The notes below the pieces were generated by a model that searched no databases, had not been told where the DNA came from, and was given only the letters and a program-made list of their open reading frames with translations. From Candidatus Omnitrophota bacterium (GTDB lineage Bacteria > Omnitrophota > Gorgyraeia > 1-14-0-20-64-10), in contig JAHFFF010000030.1 in NCBI GenBank assembly GCA_023248095.1, forward strand, positions 3,597 to 13,539: a stretch of DNA of 9,943 nt, in the 5' to 3' direction. How positions within the stretch are numbered: position 1 is the first letter of the stretch; each line of letters opens with the position of its first letter. Positions 1 through 9,332 of this stretch are shown piece by piece. A program made the position numbers and the translations under genes.

Positions 1-95
1 AGCGCCAGCAGGAATTTGCCCAAGAACATCTGCGTGATCGTCGCGAAATCCAATCGGTCGCGGTTCCTCAGCCACAGATCCACCCACCTGTTCAT
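1..95 (-). CDS. Start of an unidentified protein, 3' part beyond the window
   Basis: An ATG at 95-93 opens a frame that stays open to the left window edge, giving 31 codons beginning MNRWVDLWLRNRDRLDF. The start lies 10 nt after the pyrK stop codon, with a weak purine-rich stretch (ATGAGGG) overlapping that stop as a possible ribosome-binding site. The visible part is charged and then turns hydrophobic (MFLGKFLLA), which could be the start of a membrane segment. It does not look like the N-terminus of PyrD, the gene that often follows pyrK. No family is recognised. The close spacing suggests it is cotranscribed with pyrK. That this is a real gene is inferred from frame, spacing and strand only. 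Confidence 0.5.
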   Translation of the reverse strand, partial: MNRWVDLWLRNRDRLDFATITQMFLGKFLLA

Positions 96-105
96 CCGTT
101 GACCC

Positions 106-1083
106 TCATTTCCAGACGATTTCCTCCGCGGGGAAAACAGGGCCCTCCGTGCAGACCCGCTGGAAACGGGCGTGGGATCCCGCCGGCTCCGTGGCGACCT
201 CCACCACGCAGCCCATGCAGCAACCCATCGCGCAGCCCATCCGCTCCTCCAGTGAAACCTGTGCTGGGATTCCCTTCCGATGGGCCAAGGCAGCGGCGGC
301 GGCCATCATCGGTGTCGGCCCGCAAATATACAGCATCAAAGGGCCACCCGAGGAGGCGGGGTAAGCAGGCATGGGTGGCCCGAGCGGGCATGGTGTCCCC
401 AGCGAACTTCGAGTGCGGGGACGAGCGAGGGACATCGACGAGCGGACGGCCTCGCTGGGGCCGGCCGCGTCCTGCGAATCCTCGATTCCTCGGCTGGTCC
501 TATCCAAATGTCTCTGCAACAGATCAACCACTGAGCCGTGATGCCCCGCCGTCCCATCATCGGTGGCCACATGCACCGGAACACCCAGCCTGCGGAAATC
601 CTGCGCGCAGATTACCCATTTCTTCGTCCGCGCACCCAGCAGGGCAACCACGCTCTGATCCTGTCTCATCAACTCCTTCGCAAGGATGTAGAGGGGCGGG
701 ATGCCAACTCCCCCTCCGATGAGAAATACCTTTCCCTTGCGGCGTGAAAGAGCGAACGGGGTCCCTAGCGGCCCCAAGAAATCCACTTTCAAGCCGACAG
801 GAATCTCGGAGAGAACCCGCGTGCCGAGGCCAACCACCTTGTAGATGAAGTCGATCGTTCCGCGCTCCCCATCCGCATCAAACAGGCTGATCGGCCGGCG
901 CAGCAGCGGGAAATAATCTCCCTTTTCGCGGCAGCGAATATGTATAAACTGCCCCGGCCGTGCCCGACGGGCGGCTACCGCAGACTCCAGCCGCATCAGG
1001 TAGTGATCCGCCGCGATTCGGCGATGGACCAGGACCGGCGCCTTCTGCTGCACCATCCCGGTCGGCAGGGTGTCGAGAGCCAT
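106..1083 (-). CDS. pyrK: Dihydroorotate dehydrogenase electron-transfer subunit PyrK, with an in-frame insert
   Basis: PyrK carries electrons between dihydroorotate dehydrogenase (PyrD) and NAD through FAD and a [2Fe-2S] cluster. The 325-residue product has the family layout. An N-terminal FAD-binding barrel carries RRPIS at 62-66. A nucleotide-binding domain follows, with GGGVGIPP at 123-130 and CGPTPMM at 254-260. A C-terminal cluster site has ERMGCAMGCCMGC followed by RVCTEGPVF. The likely cluster ligands are C284, C289, C292 and C311. C288 is an extra cysteine, and Ala285 stands where the family usually has Gly. Typical PyrK proteins are about 250-290 residues. The excess is a Pro/Ser/Arg/Gly-rich stretch at about 196-247 that looks inserted (see the repeat at 343-498). 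The ATG is 3 nt after the carB stop, with AAGGGA as ribosome-binding site, so it is probably coupled to carB. No pyrD is visible nearby. A related ferredoxin-NADP reductase-like role is the main alternative, but the cluster motif and the carB neighbour favour PyrK. Confidence 0.9.
   Translation of the reverse strand: MALDTLPTGMVQQKAPVLVHRRIAADHYLMRLESAVAARRARPGQFIHIRCREKGDYFPLLRRPISLFDADGERGTIDFIYKVVGLGTRVLSEIPVGLKVDFLGPLGTPFALSRRKGKVFLIGGGVGIPPLYILAKELMRQDQSVVALLGARTKKWVICAQDFRRLGVPVHVATDDGTAGHHGSVVDLLQRHLDRTSRGIEDSQDAAGPSEAVRSSMSLARPRTRSSLGTPCPLGPPMPAYPASSGGPLMLYICGPTPMMAAAAALAHRKGIPAQVSLEERMGCAMGCCMGCVVEVATEPAGSHARFQRVCTEGPVFPAEEIVWK
343..498. repeat. Hairpin-rich element inserted in frame in pyrK
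   Basis: This stretch encodes PyrK residues of about 196-247, which have no counterpart expected between the nucleotide-binding fold's DLLQRHLD helix and the LMLYICGPTP strand. It holds three consecutive inverted repeats: GCCCG/CGGGC at 378-382 and 385-389; GTCCCC/GGGGAC at 395-400 and 417-422, with further inner pairing (GC/GC and ACT/AGT around a TCG loop); and AGCGAGG/CCTCGCT at 424-430 and 450-456. A GC-rich palindromic patch (GGCCGGCC) follows near 459-467. The whole is a multiple of three and stop-free in the pyrK frame, and also open in other frames. It resembles a small structured dispersed repeat rather than evolved protein sequence. The boundaries are estimated from protein family comparison and are accurate to perhaps 10 bases. 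No target-site duplication was identified. Confidence 0.6.
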
Positions 1084-1086
1084 CGC

Positions 1087-4369
<3,283 letters not shown>

Positions 4370-4386
<17 letters not shown>

Positions 4387-5146
4387 TATTTTCCTTAAAT
4401 ACGGGGGATTTCTGTACTTGCGTCGGCATGATTGGCTGCGTGTGGAACTTCGCTGTCTCTCCGTCCAAGGTGGCAAGCAGCAGTCCAAAGGTCTGCCACG
4501 CCTGCCCACCGGACACCAGCCGAGCTTGGGTAGTAATGATCCAGTTTGTGCCTGGCTCTACTACGGAGAGCATCATCTCTTCCTTCGCCAGGATCGTCGG
4601 AGGTATTCCCGCCGGAACCTTGATGGGCTGCTTTCGCCCGAAGAGACTCCATGGCCCGCTCGGATCATTCTTTTCTTCCGGCGGCAACTTCACCGGATTC
4701 CACCCCTTTGACTCCAGTTTGATTCCCGGCGGCAATCGAAGTAGAAACTCCATCCGGCAATCCTCCCCAATCTCCTTGGGCCATACCTCCGGGTTGCTCT
4801 CCACCACCAGCGATACCGGCACAGGCTTTCCCAACACGGGCGGCGTGGACGCCTCGAATACGACTCGAAGTGGCGCAGAAGGGATCTTGGGTTGCTCTCG
4901 CTTGGACTCTTGCAGCGTCGGACTCGTTTGCGGCGTTCGACTCGCTTCCGTCGCCGGCTTAGCCTCCGACGTCAGCTTCACCTCTGGCGCCGACTTGGTT
5001 TCTATTGCAGGTCCGGACTCAAGTGCGGACTTAGATCGAGCGATCATCGAACGACCACGCTGCGATTTCGATTGGCCGAAATACCAAAACGCTAAAAATC
5101 CTGGGAGCACTACGATAAGGATTACTGCAATCCAGACCTTTTTCAT
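4370..5146 (-). CDS. Membrane-anchored protein of unknown function between carA and carB
   Basis: I do not recognise this 258-residue protein. It starts with a short positive end and a single hydrophobic segment at about 4-24 (VWIAVILIVVLPGFLAFWYFG), most simply a signal anchor with the rest outside the cytoplasm. Residues of about 27-90 are a low-complexity linker rich in Ser, Lys, Glu, Pro, Thr and Ala. Residues of about 91-258 look like a compact, beta-rich domain (PLRVVFEASTPPVLGKPVPVSLVVES, then GIKLESKGWNPVKLPPEE). The alternating pattern recalls an Ig-like or fibronectin-like fold, but no signature confirms this. Its ATG overlaps the carA stop in an ATGA, with GGAGGG 8 nt upstream, and its 3' end overlaps the carB start by 17 nt. 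It is therefore made from the same message as both CPSase subunits. Base composition looks less GC-rich than in carA or carB by eye. Whether it has any link to carbamoyl phosphate is unknown. Confidence 0.8.
4384..4396 (-). promoter_or_regulatory. carB ribosome-binding site and GTG start
   Basis: On the minus strand AAGGA (4396-4392) stands 5 nt before the GTG at 4386-4384. It lies inside the last codons of the upstream gene, whose stop is at 4372-4370. This fixes the carB start at GTG rather than at the upstream ATG of the longer open frame. The 17-nt overlap suggests translational coupling. Confidence 0.75.
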
Positions 5147-6246
5147 CCCTGTTTCCCTCCTGATTTCATTAGATTCACGAACCGCTGGAACAGATGTCCG
5201 GCATCGTGCGGCCCAGGCGAGGCCTCAGGGTGGTACTGCACAGAGAAAAGCGGAGCTCTCTTGTGCCGTATCCCCTCGCACGTCTTGTCGTTCAGATTAA
5301 CGTGCGTCATCTCCACCTCGTTGCCTGGGATCGATTCCGGATCGACCGAAAACCCGTGATTCTGCGCGGTAATCTCCACCTTCCCCGTGCTCAGATCCAT
5401 CACCGGATGATTCGCCCCATGATGGCCGAACTTCAGTTTATAGGTCCTACCACCCAGCGCCAGCCCGAGGATCTGGTGCCCCAGGCAGATTCCGAAAACC
5501 GGGATCTTGCCGATGCACTGCCGGACCGTCGATACCAGGTAGGGCAATCCCTCGGGATCCCCGGGACCGTTGGAGAGGAAGAGGCCATCCGGCTTCAACT
5601 CGAAGATCTCCTCCGGCCGCACGGCAGCCGGCACCACCGTCACCTTGCAGCCGGCCTGAGTGAGCATGCGCGGGATATGGGCCTTCATCCCGCAGTCAAC
5701 CGCCGCTACGCGATAGGGCCTTGATCCGGCCGGCGGCTCCTCCGGCCACGGGTAGACCTTCCCGCACATCACCTCTTTCACCAGATCCCTTCCGACGAGC
5801 CCCGGCGATTCCCGCGCCTTGCGCACCAGCCTCGCCTCATCCCCATCCACCGTGGAGAGAACTCCCTTCAAGGCCCCCTTCTCTCTCAGCAGGTAAGTGA
5901 GCGCGCGGGTGTCCACCCCCTGAATCGCCGCCGTCCCATGCCCCTTCAACCATTCCTCCAGTGTTTTTTCCTTCCTCCAGTTGGAGGCCACCGGGCTCAG
6001 CGCTCGGACCACGAATCCTTCCGCCTGTGGCTTTGCCGACTCCGCATCGGCCTGGTTCACGCCGTAGTTTCCGATCAGCGGGTAGGTCATCACCACGATC
6101 TGCCCCTTGTACGATGGATCGGTCAGGATCTCCTGGTAGCCGGTCATGGAGGTGTTGAATATCACCTCGCCGGCGACCTCTCCCGGAGCGCCGAACCCCT
6201 CTCCGCGGAAAACCGTCCCCTCTTCTAACGCTAAGATTGCCTTCAA
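5143..6246 (-). CDS. carA: Carbamoyl-phosphate synthetase small (glutaminase) subunit CarA
   Basis: CarA hydrolyses glutamine and passes the ammonia to CarB for carbamoyl phosphate synthesis. The 367-residue protein matches the family in length and layout. The N-terminal CPSase domain has EEGTVFRGEGFG and FNTSMTGYQEILTDPSY at about 8-46. A class I glutamine amidotransferase domain begins near 178. The catalytic triad is visible: C254 in FGICLGHQ, and H339 and E341 in YHPEASPGPHD. SNGPGDP at 225-231 and the oxyanion and glutamine-site segment are intact. The start codon is TTG (6246-6244), supported by the sequence AGAAGGAG 6 nt upstream and by the expected N-terminus KAILALEEG. Its stop overlaps the next gene's ATG (ATGA). 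A perfect 28-bp palindrome sits directly upstream of the ribosome-binding site and could influence its translation. Everything needed for activity appears present. Confidence 0.98.
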   Translation of the reverse strand: MKAILALEEGTVFRGEGFGAPGEVAGEVIFNTSMTGYQEILTDPSYKGQIVVMTYPLIGNYGVNQADAESAKPQAEGFVVRALSPVASNWRKEKTLEEWLKGHGTAAIQGVDTRALTYLLREKGALKGVLSTVDGDEARLVRKARESPGLVGRDLVKEVMCGKVYPWPEEPPAGSRPYRVAAVDCGMKAHIPRMLTQAGCKVTVVPAAVRPEEIFELKPDGLFLSNGPGDPEGLPYLVSTVRQCIGKIPVFGICLGHQILGLALGGRTYKLKFGHHGANHPVMDLSTGKVEITAQNHGFSVDPESIPGNEVEMTHVNLNDKTCEGIRHKRAPLFSVQYHPEASPGPHDAGHLFQRFVNLMKSGGKQG

Positions 6247-6260
6247 TTCCCTCTCCTTCT
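6244..6260 (-). promoter_or_regulatory. carA ribosome-binding site with TTG start
   Basis: On the minus strand AGAAGGAG (6260-6253) is followed by 6 nt and then TTG (6246-6244). There is no in-frame ATG that would give a better CarA N-terminus. The site begins two bases after the end of the palindrome at 6262-6289, so folding of that hairpin would place the stem immediately next to the ribosome-binding site. Confidence 0.75.
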
Positions 6261-6261
6261 C

Positions 6262-6289
6262 AAGGTGCCAGGATTAATCCTGGCACCTT
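6262..6289. repeat. Perfect 28-bp palindrome between the endonuclease Q gene and carA
   Basis: AAGGTGCCAGGATT (6262-6275) is followed without spacer by its exact reverse complement (6276-6289). It fills over half of the 50-nt gap between the endonuclease Q stop and the carA TTG. As RNA it could form a stem of up to about 12 pairs with a small loop. It is not followed by a run of U on the minus strand, so it is a poor intrinsic terminator for the upstream gene. It resembles the short GGTGCCAGG-type palindromes seen as dispersed repeats in several bacterial groups. That link is from memory and not tested here. Confidence 0.8.
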
Positions 6290-6296
6290 TCCATAT

Positions 6297-7535
6297 TCAC
6301 TCAAAAAGCGTGAGCTGTTTCTCCGCCGTCGGCTGCTCGGTCTCTTTGAAGATGCTGACCTTGCCGTACTCCCCATCGTAGCCGGGCTCAATCTCCACCT
6401 GAGCATTCCGCACGCGCAGGATTCCCTCCGCCAATTTCGGCGAAAGATTCTTCCTCAACGCCTCCTCCGGCAGATCCACCAGGATCTCCAGCTCCGTCCC
6501 AACCCGCTGCACCAGATCCAGATACTCCTGCTCCACCGCCTTGGACTGCACACCGACCCCCTTGCTCTCCGCGATGATCTGATCCAGCGGCACCAGATTC
6601 TTGAACGGAATCCCGCTCGGCGGTTGGTAACCGGCCGGCCGATCGGCCAGATCCTCCACCCGATGCATCACGCCGATCGTCACCTTCTTGCCGCAGACCG
6701 GGCAGCGATTCTGATGCTTCTTGGACTCCTCCGGCGAGATCCGGGCCTTGCAGAGGCGATGGCCGTCGAAATGGTACTTCCCCTCTTCCGGAAAGAACTC
6801 GATCGTGTAGAGGAAACGTTTCCGGTCATTGGTCCTCAGGATGTCGATAATCGCCGAGTAGGCCGGCTCGCAATCGAACACGTTCGCCTCCCGCGCAATC
6901 CGGCTGGCCGAGTGGGAGTCGGAGTTGGAGATGAGTGTGAACCGATCCAGCCGGCTGAGCCTCCAATTCATTCCGGGATCGCTGGAAAGCCCCGTCTCCA
7001 GGCAATGAATCTCCTTCGCCTGATCCTGGAAGCACTCCTCGACCGTGTCGAATCCGGAGTTGGCCCCGAAGAGCGCGAACCATGGCGTCCATGCATGAGC
7101 TGGAACGATGAGAATCTCCGGGGAGACATCCAGCGCAAGCTTCACCATCTCCCTGGCGGACAACCGCAGAAGCGGCCGCCCATCCGAGGTCAAATCTCCA
7201 TACTGCGCCAGCTTCTTGTTGACCGCCTCCGCCGTCTCGATGCTCGGGAGAAAGAGCAGGTTGTGGATCCTCTTCGTCTTCCCCCCGGACAGGAACTGGT
7301 TGTTCACCTCGGCCGTCAACAAAAACCGCACACCCTTATACTCATACAGTCCGCCCGAGGTTGGCTTTAGCTTCTGCTTCAGCTCTTGCATCCAGAGCGG
7401 ATGGGTGCAGTCGCCGGTCCCCAGCAGATGGACCCCTTTGTACCGTGCCCATCGGGCCAGCAGGTCCAGGTCCAGTTGGTTGCTGGTGGCCCGGCTGTAC
7501 CGGGAATGCAGATGGAAATCGGCGACGATCTTCAC
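6297..7535 (-). CDS. Endonuclease Q-type PHP-domain nuclease
   Basis: Endonuclease Q cleaves DNA 5' to deaminated bases such as uracil and hypoxanthine and abasic sites; it was characterised in Thermococcales and in some bacilli. This 412-residue protein matches the family in length and order. The PHP metal site is spread over HLH (H8, H10), GTGDCTHP (D42, H45), AEVNNQF (E76), H91, PAHAW (H147) and NSDSHS (D206, H208). A zinc-binding segment follows, with C262 and CPVCGKKVTIGVMHRVEDLADRP (C278, C281). The C-terminal part carries helices and ends QLTLFE. QLTLF (407-411) fits the bacterial sliding-clamp-binding consensus QL[SD]LF. The start is GTG (7535-7533), with AGAGGAG 7 nt upstream. Such proteins are often annotated merely as PHP-domain or UvrD-like proteins. 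Base specificity is inferred from the family. It lies 13 nt after the preceding gene and 50 nt before carA. Confidence 0.85.
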   Translation of the reverse strand: MKIVADFHLHSRYSRATSNQLDLDLLARWARYKGVHLLGTGDCTHPLWMQELKQKLKPTSGGLYEYKGVRFLLTAEVNNQFLSGGKTKRIHNLLFLPSIETAEAVNKKLAQYGDLTSDGRPLLRLSAREMVKLALDVSPEILIVPAHAWTPWFALFGANSGFDTVEECFQDQAKEIHCLETGLSSDPGMNWRLSRLDRFTLISNSDSHSASRIAREANVFDCEPAYSAIIDILRTNDRKRFLYTIEFFPEEGKYHFDGHRLCKARISPEESKKHQNRCPVCGKKVTIGVMHRVEDLADRPAGYQPPSGIPFKNLVPLDQIIAESKGVGVQSKAVEQEYLDLVQRVGTELEILVDLPEEALRKNLSPKLAEGILRVRNAQVEIEPGYDGEYGKVSIFKETEQPTAEKQLTLFE

Positions 7536-7549
7536 CCCCCTGCTCCTCT
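7533..7549 (-). promoter_or_regulatory. Ribosome-binding site and GTG start of the endonuclease Q gene
   Basis: AGAGGAG (7549-7543 on the minus strand) overlaps the last base of the upstream stop codon and is followed by 7 nt and GTG (7535-7533). The GTG gives the expected PHP N-terminus (KIVADFHLHSRYS), so no later start is credible. Confidence 0.7.
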
Positions 7550-7875
7550 CACGGCCAGAGGAAAAAGTCCACCAGTTCCTCCAACCAGCTGCCCGGATCG
7601 TCCGATGCCGGAGAACGCTGTGGCGTCAGCAATCGGGCCCGCATCTCGCTGGCTCGGCCGGCGGCAACCCTTCCATGCCGAGTGTCCGGGAAGGTCTGCG
7701 CGATCTTGCTGTACGCCACGTAGGCCACCTCATCCATTCCACCTGTATTGGTTGCTCTGGCGACATCCCCTTCCCGCTGCCACTCCCGCGCCTGCACCAC
7801 CGTTTCCGGCGAGGCGCCCGTCCCCAGCATCACGATCCCTGCCAGCAATCCCAACGTCACCCAGTTCGTGCGCAT
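7549..7875 (-). CDS. Small exported protein of unknown function, TPR-like segment
   Basis: This is a 108-residue protein of unknown function. Residues 1-21 form a Sec-type signal peptide (MRTNWVTLGLLAGIVMLGTGA), probably cut before SPET; there is no lipobox cysteine. Residues of about 48-72 (VAYVAYSKIAQTFPDTRHGRVAAGRAS) have the spacing of one tetratricopeptide-like helix pair of the kind common in periplasmic proteins: Tyr and Ala on the first helix, FPDT turn, Ala-rich second helix. The tail ends WLEELVDFFLWP. The ATG at 7875-7873 has AAGGGG upstream and lies 22 nt after the surface protein's stop. Its partner is unknown; the neighbouring exported proteins make an envelope role likely. The single repeat is too little to name a family with confidence. 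Confidence 0.7.
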   Translation of the reverse strand: MRTNWVTLGLLAGIVMLGTGASPETVVQAREWQREGDVARATNTGGMDEVAYVAYSKIAQTFPDTRHGRVAAGRASEMRARLLTPQRSPASDDPGSWLEELVDFFLWP

Positions 7876-7897
7876 TCTGCCCCCCTTCGCTTTCTTA

Positions 7898-9289
7898 TCA
7901 TGGACGAATTTCCGTAATGGTCATCCCTGCGAATCCATTCCAGGCGATGTTTACGGTTTCCGCTGCATTCTTAGAGTATTGCTCCACCTTCAACTGAAGA
8001 AAATCTCCCGCGTTCAGAGCCAAGACATCAGACCATTGAACAGACAAGGTTGTATTACTAACCGTCGCATTTCCGATCCGGGGAGCACATATGGCCACCC
8101 CATTGAGCCAAACCTGAAGTTCTGCCTCCCAGCGGGGTGACAAGCCGGTCGTGTAGATCGCCGTTACCAGATACCTTCCCGTCCTGCGGATTGTTATGCG
8201 GTCGGTTCCAATATTTGCAAGGTCTCCAATGTCGAAGACTTCCGTATCAAAGTCGATCCCCGTTTGCGCCCAGCCTGGTATCAACTGTGGTGCCTCGCGT
8301 GTCATTTTTGCAGTGTGTGGTCTGATTTCGTCTGAGATCACGTTCCAGTTCGCCCCATCCGAGACAATCCGCACCGCGTCGTTGCGAACGTACAGGCTCA
8401 ATGTCAGCTGACCATCAATCCCCTCTGCGCCGTTCGGGTCAATCACCACCTCCGCCACGTTGTTGCTTACCTTCTTGATGTAATAGGTCCGCCCTGCATT
8501 TTGTGCCGCGGGCGGCAATCCAACCGTCATCGCCCCGCCGTTGTTGCACAGAACGATGTTATGTGTCTCATTGAGCGCCACGCTTCCGGCGACAACGGTG
8601 ACCGCCATTCCTAAGGAACCCTCCACTTGAAGAGTGGATGCCGGAGGATTCGCTATTGTAAATCCAGGCCCAATCCCCACGCGAATCTGCGGGATTGCAG
8701 GGTTCGCCACCGTATCCGCACCCGGCATGAACAGCACGTTGCTCACCGCATCATCCGTACCCACCACGTGCAGGCGTCCTGTGGGGGTCGTCGTCCCGAT
8801 CCCTATGTTCCCCGTCCCCTGCTGGATGAACAACCGAACCGCGCTGTCTGCGTCGCTGTAGACCTGCAGGTGCTCCGACCCCGGCCGGGACCCGATCGTC
8901 CATTGAACTACGCTGTTCGTCAGCAGCTGCAGCCCGTTGTAATAGCTGACGTTGTCGCCTCGACTCGCCATGAACAACGCCGTACCGCCGGCATTCGCCA
9001 GCACGTTCCCGACCACCTCCAAACGCTGCGATGGCGGATCCGCTGCCGTAAACCCCGGCCCAATCCCCACCCGATCATAGATAAACGCCTGCCCGTCCGC
9101 CGGCTGCTCTGCGTTGTATTGCGACCCCACGGTCAAGCGGTTCACATGCAGGATGTCCTGCGTGGGCGCTGTCGGATAGTAGGTCACCAGTTCGATCGTC
9201 TCGGCACAGGCTACGCTGGCTGCTAACCAGACCATCGCCAAAACAACGATGATTATCACGTGCCCGTCCACTGAGCGGATTTTCCTCAT
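7898..9289 (-). CDS. Secreted modular surface protein, tail-fibre-like with C1q/TNF-like C-terminus
   Basis: This 463-residue protein has a signal peptide (hydrophobic 10-24) ending ASVACA before ETIELVTYYPTAP, suggesting cleavage at about 29/30. C28 is a poor lipobox candidate. Residues of about 50-225 contain modules of the kind found in phage tail fibres and bacterial trimeric surface proteins: RVGIGPGFTAADPP at 73-86, NIGIGTTTPTGRLHV at 161-175 and RVGIGPGFTIANPP at 203-216. The first and last are near-identical repeats, also at DNA level (about 9033-9079 and 8642-8689). Residues of about 232-318 form a beta domain (NNGGAMTVGLPPAAQNAGRT then DPNGAEGIDG and SDGANWNVI) seen in many tail-like proteins. 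Residues of about 330-463 resemble a C1q/TNF jelly roll (GRYLVTAIY, LQVWLNGVAI, LNAGDFLQLKVEQ), which usually trimerises. Export and adhesion or scaffolding are inferred. GGGAGGT precedes the ATG at unusually short spacing (about 3-4 nt). No phage genes are nearby. Confidence 0.8.
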   Translation of the reverse strand: MRKIRSVDGHVIIIVVLAMVWLAASVACAETIELVTYYPTAPTQDILHVNRLTVGSQYNAEQPADGQAFIYDRVGIGPGFTAADPPSQRLEVVGNVLANAGGTALFMASRGDNVSYYNGLQLLTNSVVQWTIGSRPGSEHLQVYSDADSAVRLFIQQGTGNIGIGTTTPTGRLHVVGTDDAVSNVLFMPGADTVANPAIPQIRVGIGPGFTIANPPASTLQVEGSLGMAVTVVAGSVALNETHNIVLCNNGGAMTVGLPPAAQNAGRTYYIKKVSNNVAEVVIDPNGAEGIDGQLTLSLYVRNDAVRIVSDGANWNVISDEIRPHTAKMTREAPQLIPGWAQTGIDFDTEVFDIGDLANIGTDRITIRRTGRYLVTAIYTTGLSPRWEAELQVWLNGVAICAPRIGNATVSNTTLSVQWSDVLALNAGDFLQLKVEQYSKNAAETVNIAWNGFAGMTITEIRP

Positions 9290-9332
9290 GCGACCTCCCT
9301 TTCAAAAAAGCTACGGCTTCTCATAGGGTACC

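Noticed and set aside
92..584. Open frames on both strands through the pyrK insert region (for example 99-722 on plus and 336-584 on minus)
   Set aside because: They are side effects of GC-rich palindromic DNA and the pyrK frame; they have no ribosome-binding site or family features.
4387..4509. N-terminal extension of CarB from an upstream ATG at 4509
   Set aside because: The 41 extra residues are unlike any CarB start, lie within the preceding gene and ignore the well-placed ribosome-binding site before GTG 4386.
7898..9289. Prophage tail-fibre gene
   Set aside because: A Sec signal peptide and no phage structural, lysis or integrase genes around it; all neighbours are ordinary bacterial genes.
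9304..9319. Possible small terminator hairpin (AAGC-CGTA-GCTT then a T-run, minus strand) between the LolA-like and surface protein genes
   Set aside because: The stem has only four firm pairs, two of them GC, and the T-run merges into the ribosome-binding region of the next gene.
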